64,000 nt of DNA from Tipula vernalis (GCA_958295665.1 OY282560.1:260843368-260907367); one strand, 5' to 3'. Shown: positions 44,937 through 58,033, counted from the first letter of the stretch. Notes: generated by a model not told the origin, from the sequence alone. Made by a program: numbers and translations.

Positions 44937-46806
44937 ATGGAAACCAATAACCCAGGCGGGAAATCTGATACTCAGGCAAATCCATTCTCTTCGGAGGTCG
45001 GTCTCATGGATTCTGGGGGAGACCAGCCATTACTTTATTACAATATATTAACCAATCCCAAAGGCATGTTGGTTAATGAACAAGCTAAATTGAATGAAAC
45101 AATATTTCACATTCCTTCCAGGAGTCAGAAAAAACACGATTTCCAATAAGAGGCTAGAAAGATATTTTGATACCCACACATAAGGACAATTTACTACCAC
45201 ACGTTTAATTGGTCTTACCAATAATTATCAAAAAGATTTATTTACTAACTATAATAAAAAATCCAAATAGTTAGTAAAGTTGACAATAAAACAATTCAGA
45301 GTTAATAGGAGTGCAATAAATACCCATAATAAATCACAAAAACCTCCACAAATAAATATCAGACTGTAGCACAATAGCAATGATGTACTGAAATTAAAAA
45401 AATTAGAAGTAACAACCACAAAGTTTTCAGTAGATAAATGCCGGATAATATAGCATTTCCGGGTTACACATATTTCCACTTTGAAATTATACTTTTCACG
45501 TCTAAAATTATACTTTCCATGTTTACAATGCCAAGCCAGGTGTGTCAAATGTTTAGGTAAACATCATTCAGTAGAGAAAACCATTCGGTTAACTACAGAA
45601 GATGCAGCGTTGCTATTGAACTGCAAAACATAAAAAAATGCAAGCAGTCAAGATGAACCCACCCGAAATAAAGTGTAGGATGTCGGAAGCTACTCAAAAA
45701 CAATTGGGTAAAATGACTTACGCTCAAGAAACGATGAGAAACGGAAATCAAGGAAAACTGCTCCAAATGACGACATAAATCAAATACATAAATTTAATTG
45801 TAACAGACTCAATACGTTTGATAAGCGATTACAGAAACTAAAGTACAGCACTAAGTGAGATATCAATAAACAGAAAAATGGCCAATGATCCTAGAATTGT
45901 ATGCTGGAATGTCAATGGACTCAACACACTTCACTGGACGATCAATTATTAAAATTAAAAATTTTCAAATATATCACATTATTCACCATGAAAGGAGGTA
46001 GGAGGAGAGTACTCCAAGTAGAAAAAAGTAGAACGAGAATAATATGACAGAAAACAAGAGCCCCCAAGATAAAACTAAGTTGAACAATCTCACTAAATAA
46101 CTAAGAAGAGAGATCAAAGAATAGAAAGATGAATCAACTAGAACTATCTATGAAAATTAACAAATGATAGCAGTACAAGTATTCACTTTGGAAAACCACC
46201 AAAAGTATTAAAAGTCCAATAAAACAGATTCCTCCAATAAGAATAGCAGGTAAAAGGTTTGATGAACACTTCGAGAAAACATTCCAGCCACATGACGACC
46301 AAACATTGGAAGCAGAAATAATAACTGAACCAGCTGTGCAATAAATTAGCTGTGAGATAGTGAGAATAACCAGCTGTTGGATAAAAGCTAGTATGAATAG
46401 AAAAAAGCTCCTGGTTACGATCTTATTACTGCATAAATCTTAAAAGAAATGATAAGAAAAACTCTGAAAGCTCACCAATCGTAAAAATACAGCATTTAAA
46501 ACCAAATGTAAACCCAGCTTGTGGAAAATTACATAAGTAATTATGATCCCAAAACCTGGGAAAGGACCACATGTAATCTCGCCTTATAGGCCGATTTCGC
46601 TATTGCAAATCACGTCCAAACTCTTTGAGAAGCTACTGGTAAAACAGTTAAATCCGATAATCGAAAGTAAAAATTTGATCCCAAATCATCAGTTTGCTAA
46701 AATACTGGAATTTTACATACAAGACAGATTCTTCAGAAAAATTTTAGGCATATGGAAATTAGAAACCAAGAAATTTGACAATACGAATTTTGAGAAACAA
46801 TTTTGA
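44937..46806 (+). pseudogene. Jockey-like LINE relic (gag-like ORF1, start of ORF2)
   Basis: Begins with a 70-codon frame (METNNPGGKSDTQANPF...) that may be the start of ORF1. At about 45526 a zinc-knuckle remnant reads QCQARCVKCLGKHH. At about 45890 the endonuclease start reads RIVCWNVNGLNTLHW. Decayed sequence leads to KKAPGYDLITA-like text (about 46405) and the RT fingers VIMIPKPGKGPHVISPYRPISLL (46540-46600), ending at PNHQF. The catalytic RT part is missing. Domain order and wording match the Jockey clade. Many stops; dead. Confidence 0.78.
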
Positions 46807-47229
46807 TACCATTATAAATTTTTAAAAAATGGTACAAAGAAATTCGTTTTTTCGGTGTAATCAATTATACTCCAAAATAATTTATAATCAGTAAACATTA
46901 TAGATTTGCATTTTCAACCCGTAGAAAAATAAAGATCTTTTCCATCCAATTGTTTTTTACAAAAACAAACTGACAAAATTTTACATCGAACATTAAAAAA
47001 ATAGGATCGTTTAGGAAAAACTTCACGTCTTTGCACAAATGTGTGAAGTACTTCCTAAATGTTAATAGCTTCGCACGTGTTCGTGATTATAATATACTTA
47101 ATTCGGATTAACCGATAATCCTAAAACGCGATTCGAAGTACATAGTTTATAAACCGAATATGGTCTAAAATGAGCCCAAACCTAAACTTTCCTAAAACGA
47201 GAATATCATCATTTGAATAACAAATAAAA
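46807..47229. other. AT-rich spacer, no gene
   Basis: No recognisable coding sequence between the two LINE relics. Part may be unreadable remnants of either. Confidence 0.5.
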
Positions 47230-48098
47230 ATAAAGCGAAATACCTGGGTGTTGTTTTGGACAGCAAATTTAGTTTAAACCTAATATTTTAGAAAGGGTAA
47301 AGAAACCTACTATAGAGCTATACCCCTTTAAAATCGCTATTAGAAAACGATGGGGTCTTGAATCCCATATCGTATACTGGCTCTATGCTTCAATGATAAG
47401 ACCCTTACTTTTATATGAGATTGTTGTTTGGTGGCCAACCAAAAGTTGCTGATGAAAATTCAGAGAACTTCTACCCTGTGTATTAGTGGTGCACTCAGGA
47501 GTACACCCACTCAGGCATTAAGGATCAAATCCGTTTCTATGTAAACCTGTAGTAATACAGAACACTCATCTTTTCTGTCTAACAGAGATATCCTTGGTAT
47601 CACCGATTACATGATTCCATTACCATCTTTGAGGGAGGTTTCGTACTGATATTCCCTCCAGAGAGGACTGGCTGAGTGAAGAGATGTTGCACTCTGAAGT
47701 TTTGAACTTTTTCACGGATGGTTCAAAAAATCGATGGTAGGGTTGGTTGTGGTGTTTTCTGTGAGAAACTAAATGTGAACCTTCCATTTCGTCTACCCGA
47801 CTATTGCAGCATTTTTCATAATTAAGGCCGGGTATAATGTAGTATCTGTAAGGGATATCCGTATTTTAACGGACAGCCAGGCCGCTATTAAAAGGCTATG
47901 CCCTTATTTTCTTACGTCGAAGGTAGTTCAGAGCTGTCTCTCATCTCTTAACGAGATGGCATATCAGTTTAACATCCACTTAACGTGGATGCCAAGGCAC
48001 TTCAGCGTTGCGAGGAAGGGAAAGGCAGATGAACTTACTCGGCAGGGTACAAATTGCCTCAGTTTACCAATTAAGGTAAATGTTGAAATTCCGCTCGC
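47230..48098 (+). pseudogene. I/LOA-like LINE relic: RT thumb and RNase H
   Basis: Readable in alternating frames: KYLGVVLDSKFSLNLN (about 47240), MIRPLLLYEIVVWWP (about 47395), SREDWLSEEMLHSEVLNFF, TDGSK (RNase H start, about 47714), RILTDSQAAIKRL (about 47851), SSLNEMAYQFNIHLTWMP (about 47943) and KADELTRQGT (about 48024). It closely resembles the 3' half of the relic at 53015-54820, including the nucleotide phrase CTCTTAACGAGATG, so both are one family. It is interrupted at 48099 by a palindromic MITE. Confidence 0.82.
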
Positions 48099-48401
48099 CA
48101 AAAATACTAAGTATATTTTTGGGTAACAGTGAATGTAAACTAACAGAAAAACATCATCATTTGAAAAGTTATAGAGATTAAGGGTGTTTAGTATAATAAA
48201 ATCATATTACGGTTTCCGTTTAAGTCCTACGTAATTTTTTTTTGTTGCGGAAAATGTTTGGGAAATTTCCGCATGACAAACGGAAGCCGTAATATGATCT
48301 TGTTATACTAAAGACCCTTAGTCCCTATAACTTTTCAAATAATGCTGTTTTTCTGTTACTTTACATCCACAGTTACTCAAAAATATATTTAGGATTTTGG
48401 G
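48099..48401. mobile_element. 303-bp palindromic MITE
   Basis: Arms 48099-48221 and 48278-48401 pair over about 120 bp with roughly 85-90% identity by eye: for example AACAGAAAAACA, TTTGAAAAGTTATAG and ATCATATTACGG on the left, with inverted partners on the right. The loop contains a further small stem, GCGGAAA/TTTCCGC (48247-48272). It lies within a LINE relic. No transposase and no clear target duplication. Confidence 0.82.
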
Positions 48402-50049
48402 CCGGTGTTCCTAAGTATAGGAAAACGTTCGAAAATTCGACAAATGGTATTGAACATTAGTATTTATATCAACATAAATTATCATACAGAAATTAATAAT
48501 GGAATATTTTAAAAATATTACATGATAATATTTAGACGTATCAATACAAATGTTTTAATGTCTCTTACTTAATGAGTAATGTATAATTTATTCGTTAATG
48601 CGTAGTTTTACTCATACATTCTCACAATTTGTTGTTTTTGTGATTTTAGGAAAGTTTAGGAAGAAATTCATATTCATCGAACTTTAAGAATTTAAGAATT
48701 TATGTATATTTGTAAACGAATTGTAAAAATCTGTTTAATTATCCATGTGTGACACAAGTATAAAACGCGTGACCCATAAACCGAGTATCAACTACATTAA
48801 AATTGTTTTCACCTTCATTGCACGTTTTTCTGTAACAAAACAATTAATGTACTCGTACGTACCAAACGACAACAATGAGTCTCAATAATGATGTCTGTGT
48901 GAATTTCGTAATATTTTAATTAACAATTAAATTATTACATACATTTATTAAGTATATAAGCACAACTGTAAAAATTTAATTATAGAAAATAAAATTTTAT
49001 TATTATCTTGGGAGTTGAATAATTATTCGAAACGATTTTTTTTAACTCGTCAAATATAATGTAAAAGTGATCGTACGACCATGTTTGGTGCTGTAGTGTT
49101 AATTACAGGTTTATAAATATTTAACGAACTAATTTTTTTACCTTTATATGATTTATTTTTATTTGGACAGATCAATAAAAATTATGAAATATACCGTGTA
49201 TAATAAATTTTTTGTTCAATTATGATGTAATAAACTTAAACCTGTTGATTGACTTTTGAGTGATTCATTGCTTCTGGGGTGTTTTATTTTTCTTGTTGAT
49301 AACTTCACTTACCTAGAAGTAAAAAAAAATTATATTGTATTAGTTTATTTGAAATACATTTTTGTCTTTTATTTTATATTTCATTTAATTTTTTGCATCT
49401 CGTTAGGATTTTTCATATAAACCAAGATAATTTGCTAGATATGTTAACTACCGTAGTTAATGTTCAATTATGTACATTGTAAGGAACGTATCATGATCGC
49501 GGTGAAAATTCAGTGTTCAATTTTTCGTGGATCGAATATTTTATTCAAATTTATTAGCGTCTACTAATATTGGCTAAAGCTACAGGTTCAATACACCTTG
49601 TATTACGGAGAGAAATGAATACTCGCGACGCAAATTTGAATTGGAATAATTGTTTTTTTCCTTTTTGATAGGTATGGAATTCCTTCTAACCCTTCTACTT
49701 TCGTTTAATTAAGTTGAATTAAGAAACTTAACGAAAATCCTAAACTCGACATGTTTCCATGATGAGATAATCCACGTTAATCCCGGCTAACTTCATCATG
49801 GAAACGTAGTAATAGTAAGGGAAGAGATGAAAATACAAAATTAAATTACATTAGAAATGAAATATATGTAAATCAAATAGTCTGTGATAACAATAAATGT
49901 ATAATAACAAAATAATTAAAAATAAGACAAAGATAATCTAAACATCTGATTCAAATGGAGCTGATTTGAAATTCATTAATTTATTATTCAGCTTTGATAT
50001 GAACATACTTTTGTATGCGTTTATTTTTTCATAAACATTAACTTCCTTT
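48402..50049. other. AT-rich, no gene recognised
   Basis: No coding signal. The only structure noted is the hairpin at 49753-49805. Confidence 0.6.
49753..49805. repeat. 13-bp perfect hairpin
   Basis: GTTTCCATGATGA (49753-49765) and its exact reverse complement (49793-49805) enclose a 27-nt loop with GC-balanced sequence. Could be a small foldback remnant or a structured RNA stem. Confidence 0.6.
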
Positions 50050-51373
50050 AATGGTGGTCACTGGTGCCTGCGTAGATCAGAGGCTCCTGCTGCTTTACAA
50101 AAAAGCAGTGAAGGGACTTGGCGAGGTATGGCTCGAAGACAGCCTTGCTGTTATTGATAGGGAGGAGATATACTGTAGACCAAGAGCTAAGGGAGCTCTT
50201 GGGAGGCTCTAGGGAGTCACTAACTGCACTGAAAAAAAACCAACGGTTTAATTAACTATGGTTTCAGTGCAGTCACACTCAAGGTGTACAAGACGGATGC
50301 GGACAAGGCGGAGGCTCCAAAGTCAGCTTCAGACACTACCACTGTGCTTGATAGCTCATCTGCGCGCGCGGAAGTAGGTGATAGGGAGTCCATGGAGTCT
50401 TTAAAAAGGCTCTCAGAGGACTACTCATTAGGGGAGGACTCTGATGTTACTGTGGTGGAGAACCTTCACCCCTCTAAGGCAGCATCAGCTGCTGTCATTT
50501 TAAAAATTGGGAAGAAGAGAATGATGTCGTCCTAATAAGCCAAAGACTGGGTACTTGGGTTCAAAACCACCTATTATAGATTAATGCATGCGAAAAAAGA
50601 AGGTAGGGTTCGGGCGTGCATTCTCATTAAAAATAACATAAGTTGTTTTCTGCTATCAAATTTCAGCAATGGTGATGTAGCAGCGGTCAGCATTGAGATC
50701 GATAAACTAAACCTGGGGCTAATATCAGCTTACCTAGCTTATGGATAAAATACAGTGGATATTCTACCAATAATTATAGGTGAGCTAATATTGGAGGCTC
50801 AGAAGCGCAAGGTTGGAGTCATCCTGGGGAGTGATGCAAATTCTCATCGCACGATCTGGGGAAGTACGGACACAAATGAACGAGGTGAGTTACTCCTTCG
50901 ACGAACTGAGCAAGAGCTCGGTGACTTACAGGACGAGCTGTCCGGCGCTTTTAATTAAGCGATACTGGTCTGTAGTCCTCTTAGCAGGCCTAGGGGTAAA
51001 TCTCTGTCACCCAGGTGGCCCAGGGAGTTTCAATAAGCACGTCAAAAATGCAAAAGACTCTTCAAAGCAAAGCAAGGTAAACAAAAGCCGCTGTAGACTG
51101 GGACTTCTTTAAGGAAGTCATCAAAATGTAATAATATCAATTGAGAAGAGCCAAGAACTGATCTTACAGACTATACTGTGGTAAAATTCAGGAGTCTTTG
51201 GAATATGGACCACTAATAGTACGGAATCGTTGGAACTTCTGCTGGAAACTCATTTTTCTGGTTGTTCCGAATATGTACCTACTACATCAGTAGGTAATAG
51301 GGGTAGTAGCCTTGTAGGCCAAATTATTAGCAGGAAAAAATCCTGTGGGCGATAAATAGTTTTAAACCATATA
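50050..51373 (+). pseudogene. I/LOA-like LINE relic, 5' half (ORF1, endonuclease)
   Basis: ORF1-like text starts near 50050 (VVTGACVDQRLLLLYKKAV...). After a palindromic insertion it continues in an open frame (50284-50535) rich in Ser/Glu/Asp, with no recognisable zinc knuckle. ORF2 endonuclease follows from about 50580: GRVRACILIKNNISC, VSIEIDKLNLGLISAYL, a stop, and VILGSDANSHRTIWGSTDTN (about 50819-50877). Decay increases to 51373, where a Tc1-like element interrupts. G+C content is well above that of flanking DNA. It continues at 53015. Confidence 0.8.
50223..50273. repeat. Small palindromic insertion in LINE ORF1
   Basis: ACTGCACTGA (50223-50232) and its inverse TTCAGTGCAGT (about 50263-50273) bracket an imperfectly paired interior containing TTTAATTAA. 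It breaks the ORF1 reading frame of the relic. Probably a tiny foldback insertion or template-switch product. Confidence 0.5.
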
Positions 51374-53014
51374 CAGTTGTCGTCATGAAAATAGCAGTGT
51401 AACTATCACAATTCCAACAATTATGATTTACAGTGTTACATTACTAAAACTTTTCAACACCAATAGGAAATGCATGAGTCATTTCTTTAGCAATCATTAA
51501 ATAATACGCATTTTAAAAAACAATTGTCAGGTTATATATTATATTAAAGTTTTTGAACGTGTAAGTGATTGACGTGCCGCATTGAAATAGCAGTGTCAAT
51601 ATTTCAATTAATATATATCGTTTTTATTTTATCAAAAAACTTTTATTTTGTTAAAATCTTTTAGAATAAAAGTAAGTAAATAAATAAATATTATAAAGTA
51701 AAAAAATTGAATGTATAATTTAATGTATTTTTCAAAAAAGTGGGGCGTGCTGCACATTGTTCATACGAAGAACGTCGACTTATTTTAAAATTAAGAAAAG
51801 AAAACAAAACCTACGTCGAAATTCAAAAGCTTGTAGGTTGTTCCGCCAAAATAATAAGAAACGCAATAAAATTTAAAGAACATCCAGAAACGCGAGGTGG
51901 CAAGCGTAAAACATCGGCTCAAGAAGATCGAAACATTGTTCGATTTTGTAAAAACGAACCTTTTGCTTCAGTTAAGAAAATAAAAAATGAATTGAACTTA
52001 ACAGTGAGTCACTCTACAATTGAGAGACGACTCAAAGAAAATCAATTAAAAGCTCACAGCCCAAGAAAGGTACCAATGCTCTCTAAACAACATATCGCGA
52101 AACGGATAGCATTTGCGAAACAACATCTATCATGGCCCATTACTAAGTGGCGAAACATTTTATGGTCAGATGAGAGTAAGATAGTTTTGTATGGTGGAAG
52201 AGGCTCTCGTATGTTCGTACGACGCCCGCGAAATACCGAATACGATCGTAAATATACTATAAAAACTGTGAAACATGGCGGGACTAGTATCATGATTTGG
52301 ACCGCTTTCTCATATTATGGGGTCGGACCCATACATTGTATCGAAGGGATAATGGACCAACATAAATATGTAAATATTCTTCAAAATATCATGCTGCCCT
52401 ATGCTGAAGATGAGATGCCTTTAATATGGTCATTTCAACAAGATAATGACCCCAAACACACTAGTAAAAAGCTAAAGAGTGGTTTAGGGTCAATAAAATT
52501 AATGTTATTGAGTGGCCAGCTCAGTCGCCGGACCTTAACCCAATTGAAAATTTATGGGGGGATGTAAAACACGCCGTTGCTGAAGTAAACCCGACAAATA
52601 AAAAGCAGCTATGGGAAGTTGTGAAACGTAGTTGGGAAAATATTCCAATTAAGCGATGTCAGGATTTGGTGAATTCTATGGGCCGTCGATGTCAAGCCGT
52701 TTTGAAAAATAAAGGCTTCACAACTAAATACTAACGACCTTTAATTTAAATTTAGCTAAAATGTATTTTTATTTCTTTATACGACATTTTTGCTGGTCAC
52801 ACTGCTATTTTCCTGAAAGCTAGCTATGTTCATTTAGTTTTTCCATTAAAAAAAAAATTACAAACAAAATAAATGAAATTCTTGTTGTTTTTAATTATAC
52901 ACCAAATAAATAATTACATGAAGTAAATAATGTTTTAATATTAAAATAGAACGCAAGAAATTTGTACTGTAGAAATTTTTGTTGCTACCACTGCTATTTT
53001 CATGACGACAGCTG
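51374..53014 (+). mobile_element. Tc1-like transposon (1641 bp) inserted in a LINE relic
   Basis: Inverted ends: left CAGTTGTCGTCATGAAAATA (51374 on) and right (inverted) CAGCTGTCGTCATGAAAATA. The element is flanked by TA at 51372-51373 and TA at 53015-53016. Removing it joins the LINE sequence as ...CCATATACATAAGTCGCCTGG, so insertion was precise. One transposase gene lies inside. Size, TA target and gene content are those of a standard Tc1 element. Confidence 0.96.
51740..52734 (+). pseudogene. Tc1-type DD34E transposase (broken)
   Basis: Cut-and-paste transposase of about 330 residues. The N-terminus GRAAHCSYEERRLILKL matches the usual Tc1 start, but the expected ATG is GTG (51740), so the start codon looks lost. 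The paired helix-turn-helix region follows (SYEERRLILKLRKENKTYVE and VSHSTIERRLKEN). Catalytic core: WSDES (Asp 52169), then QQDNDPKHTS (Asp 52442). The frame then shifts by one base near 52460-52490, so the open part ends at 52567. Reading continues in another frame with SPDLNPIENLWGDVK (Glu 52546), giving DD34E, and ends at TAA 52732-52734. Start-codon loss plus a frameshift make it inactive. Confidence 0.93.
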
Positions 53015-54820
53015 TACATAAGTCGCCTGGACTCGATGCTATTATCCCTGCGCATATTCAAGAAACTACGGATCTAACCATTTCCTGTTTAGAGGTAATT
53101 TTCAAAGGCAGCCTAGAAGTATGTCACATTCCTAGTAAATGGACGGAAGTGAAGGTTGTATTTATACCTAAGGCGTGAAAACGCTTACATTGCAACCCCA
53201 AAGACTTTAGACCAATTAGCTTGTCTTCTTTCCTTTTCAAAACACTGGAAAGACAAATAGAAGCCCATATTAGAGGCATGATTGTGCTGTCTAAATCTCA
53301 ACATGCTTATTGCAAGGGAAGATTTGTAGAGACTGTTCTTCATTCTCTTATATATTTTATTGAAAAATCTTTCGAGTATAGAGACTACGCAATGGTAACC
53401 TTTTTGGAAATTGAGGGGCCTTTAACAATGTGCTTCCAGGGGCTATAACTCGGGCACTTTCGAATCTAGGAGTGGATGAATCACTCAAGGACTGGATAGG
53501 TCAAATACAAAGAGGCAGAATCATTATTGCCAGTTGAGGGGAATCCTCCGCCAGAAGATTTGCAAGCAGAGGTACGCCGCAGGGTGGCGTACTATCCCCC
53601 CTGACTGAGCTTATGCAAAATGATATGGACATTCTTTCATTATGGGCCATGGCTGTGAGTTGAATGTGAGCCCACACAAACCGAATTGGTTCTCTTCTCT
53701 ATCGATATCGATCCTCCCACTTTCTGTGGGTTCAGTTTGACTTTTACAGATAAAGCGAAGTTTATGGTTCTCATTTTGTATAGCAAATTAAATTGGAAAC
53801 CTAATATTCTGGAAAGGGTAAGAAAAGTTACGATAGCGCTATACTCTTGCAAAAATGCCATTGGGAAAGGATGGGGGGCTGGAGCCCCGCATGGTACATT
53901 GGCTTTATACCGCAGTAGTCAGACCCATTATTTTGTATGAAGTAATAGTCTGGTGACCTGCTCTGGACAAAACTGTCAAGCAAAAGTTATTGACAAAAGT
54001 TCAGAGAACAATCTCTCTGTGGTTCAGTGGTGCACTGAGGAGGCTCTGCTATTTTTGATCCCTCTAGATATCTTGGGAAACAGTTGGCAGCTTGTTCTGC
54101 AATACGACTGAAACCTACCTTTAAGTGGACCTGCAACAATAGGGACTCGTCTATACTGTGTAAAAAAGAGATTCCCAAGACCACCGACTATACTGTGCCG
54201 TCACTATCTTTTGACACAAATTTCTTGACTAGGGTCCCAGCCAGAGAGGACTGGATAATGGATGCAGTTTTGGAAGCAGGAGTTATACATTTTTTCACTG
54301 ATGAAAAGGGATGGAAAAGTCGGGGCTGGGGTGTTATGAGAGGAACTTATGGTAAACCTCTCCTTTTGTCTTTCCGACTACTGTGGCATTTTTCAAGCTG
54401 AAGTAACTGCGATAAAGTCGTGAACTAGTTGAAGTATAATGTAATATCGACTTGTGATATTCTCATATATACGGATAGTCAGACTGCCATTAAAGCGCTT
54501 CAATCACACCTCCTCACGTCGAAAGTAGTTCAGAACTGTTTATGATCTCTTAACGAGATGACAAATCAGTTCAACATCCATATCATAAGGGTGCCAGGAC
54601 ATTTCATTGGTACAGGGAATATAAAACCCGATGAACTGGCTCGACGTGGTACAACGGACCACATTTCAAGAAGCAGAAAAAATATTGAAATCGCTTTTGC
54701 GTCATGCAAACTGCTGCTTCAGGAAGAAGCTTGGACTTATCGTAGTATGGCTACGGACCATTTTGTGTCTATGCCTGGTCCTGGTGGACCACCACCTAAC
54801 TTACTTTAATAATTCTAAAT
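53015..54820 (+). pseudogene. I/LOA-like LINE relic, 3' half (RT, RNase H)
   Basis: Continues the relic of 50050-51373. RT: KSPGLDAIIPAHIQE (about 53021), VVFIPKA, KDFRPISLSSFLFKTLER, SKSQHAYCKGRF, a drifted FLEIEGPF-type catalytic box, GTPQGGVLSPL (about 53572). The YADD region is lost. Thumb LYSKLNWKPNILERV; RNase H FFTDEKG (drifted from FTDGSKG, about 54293), IYTDSQTAIKAL (about 54467), SLNEMTNQFNIHI, KPDELARRGT (about 54626). Stops and shifts throughout. Nucleotide similarity to 47230-48098 shows they are one family. Confidence 0.82.
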
Positions 54821-57800
54821 TCCAAACACTATGAGAAATATGGAATATGTGATTCGCTATTGCTGACTTTTTCAACGAGTTTTCCTCAAATAGCCTAAAA
54901 ATCTGACATCCACGCTGACCCATATTAACTTTTTCACAACCTGTTTATGGAAAGTTTATCAAGTATTTTTTGAAACTAAGTATTTGGTTCATGAAATTTA
55001 ATTGTTCACAATAATTGGCGGTGTTTTTAGCTTATTACTTTAAATTTCTGCATACAGACGGGAAATATTTTAATTTGCAAACAAGAATTTGTAAAATTCA
55101 AGAATTTAAGGATAAAGCGATTTAATTTAGGATTGTTCAATATTTACGTAAGACTGTTGGTTTAACACTTCATTTTAAACTTTTCACTGTGGTAATGGTA
55201 ATTTCGTTGAACTCAAATTGCAAATTTAGTGTTTTTGTTTCTTTTATTAAAATTTGGCGGAAATATACATAATTTGTAACGTTAATTATTTCACCAAATT
55301 TTAAAATTCTAATTTCATTAGAATTTGATTATAGTAGAATTAAAATGATTTTCTAAGGTAATAAACTTCTCTTTTTACTATTAAACTTCATTGACAATAA
55401 GTCTCTTGGGTTCTAATTCAAAACTATACTATAGATAATTATGTTTATAATGATCATTTCCAAACGTTATAGCTGCATCGGGTTCAATTGGCTTTAAGTA
55501 AAAATCTAATAGTAACACTATCTTATCTTTGGCACCCAACTTAGTAATTTCCGGTTACCATGTCGAACGTTTCATTCAACATAATCAACAATTTATCCTA
55601 TTGACACGTGAGCTAACTATATTATTCTTTAATCAAGTTAATAATACCGGCATTACATTGTATTTATTGTGTATCACAGTTCATTATACATAGTACAGCA
55701 TAACATTTTCTGTCAAATAAACCAACATAAATTTATGTTATTTCATTCTATTTAACATAATGAAAATCGTGTTTAATAATTTTCAAAATACAAATGCATT
55801 TTAATATTTAAATTACTTGAGGACACATTTATTTACGTTTTATCATATAAATGTCTCTTTTTTCTAAAAATTCCATCTGAAACGATCATCTGAATAATGG
55901 ATAATACAGTCAGCCAATCCAGTATTATTCACCCGCGATCAGTTTTTAAAACATGATTTCACTGCATATTTTATCATATAAACATGTTACGTCTGTCCCA
56001 TCAATTAAAATTTACATTTAAATTACACAATAAACATAATTTTATTATTTTTCTAATCGACCATTTCCCATAATTTTCCATTAACCTACCTATGCACATA
56101 TTTTTAAAGTAGACATAAAGCAAAAATAAAATAAAAATCATCTTTAACAAGGCATTCTTAAATAAAAATGTTGGAAACAGAACTCATCTCTGTAATAGTC
56201 TCTACCTCGTACACATCATTTCCCGTTTTATTCATCACACAAATCTACATAAATTGAAATTATATTAATTATATTTGTTTACGTCTTAAAGATATCTTTT
56301 TATTTTGTATTATACTCGTACATATGTTCATGGCTATTAGCTATATAGACAGAAATGAAAATATTGACCGAAAAAAATAAATGTATGTATATCTATTGAC
56401 CCCGTTTAGGTCATCTTTGTCATGATCATCAACTTCATCTATAGCGTCAAATATGTGCACAGAAAGAAATAGACAAATTTCATGAAATGATTCGTCGTAA
56501 CTTAACTAAAAGACATTAATTTATTAGTTTTATGATTTTTATGTTTATAAGAAAATCACAAAATAAATAAATTTTTAATCTTAGAGAATAAAACTACGAA
56601 AAAAAAAACGAAATTAATTAATGCTTTTTATAATATTATATTTAAACCATATGGGAACTATTATCATCTTGTATATTTGTGCGAGCGCGGTTTAAGATAA
56701 TTTTAATAGATAATAATGCCATGAACTGTCGATAATCTTTAAAAAGTTTTTTTTTTGTAAAATCTCGTATATGTACCATACTAGATTTACGGTATATGTT
56801 CTTGTAATAAATAAAAGAGAATTTCGATGGGAATTAAACGAGATAGACTTTGTGGTGCGAGATACAAATTTTATATGAAATGTCGCCGATATGCTTTAAT
56901 CGTTAATTCATTACCATAAGAAATTGTTAATATTTGATACGTGTGAGGGAATTTTTATTAAAAATTTAATTATTTATTTTTAATGTGTGTGTTTGTGTTT
57001 ATGTTTAGGGAAGTTCAGGGAAGGCTTTTGTAACTTTTCAAAAAGGGGCTTGTGGGAATTGTGACAGAAATTGGATACTCTCCAATAATTTCGCTATGAA
57101 ACTACAAAAACTGACATATCCAAGGTTGATTACTGGATAAAATTGTAAAAAAACACTGATACATTTATCTTCTAATAATAGAAGAGAACAGCTGCAATAA
57201 TTATAAAATATAAGAATTGGCTCGAAGTCTTAGCATACAAAGTTTGGCTATTGCTGTATAGTTACAATTAGATTACTAACAATTTCTGGTTATTTTGCAG
57301 AATACCAATAATAATTATCACGTGATGTCCATTAAATTAGCCGTTTATTTTAAAAGTGGGACAAGTCCAATTTTCAAAAAATTAAGCTAATGATAACAAT
57401 AGACTTGTAATATCATGATATTTCTATAGGTAAACAATTTAGTCTAAATAAAACAAAATTAAATCGCTAATACTTGTGCAATAAATAAAATAGTTCAAAA
57501 TCCCTTATATTTTTCCATTTATTGATTGATTCTCTATTATGTTTTTTTTTTTTAAATTTAGAAATATAAATTTTTATTTTTATATTAGATAATTTTGTTT
57601 TTTTATTTGTTTTATAAGTTTAAATAAGTTTATTTAATATAGTGAAATTATTTAGATTTTGATTTTGAAAATCGATTTCGATATCTAAATATCATCTTGA
57701 TCGATTTAACATCATCGATATACTTATATCATCTTCAGTTGACCGCTACTAAAACTTTATTGAATAATAAAATGATTTTTTAGCCTTTTTTATACCCAAA

Positions 57801-58033
57801 AAAATCATCATTTCAGGGATATGTTCTATTTGAAAATTGTTCCGCATACTTATGATTTTAAAATCAAATCATAAATTTTATTGGTTGTTGTATTAATTTT
57901 TGAGTTCAACATGAATATGTTGTTTCTATTAATTTTATCAATAAGTCACCTTTCTTCATATGATGTAAAACTTCCAAATTTGTGTTCATTCCTTGGTAAT
58001 TGTGTTGTGTATGAAGGTTGGCGAGAGTTCGTC
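54821..58033. other. AT-rich, no gene recognised
   Basis: More than 3 kb of AT-rich sequence without convincing frames, inverted repeats or RNA genes. Near its end, 57988-58012 is identical to 62749-62773 (25 bases), pointing to an old duplication. Confidence 0.6.

Noticed and set aside
45249..45548. 99-codon minus-strand frame
   Set aside because: It overlaps the plus-strand gag-like zinc-knuckle remnant of a Jockey relic and has no recognisable motif.
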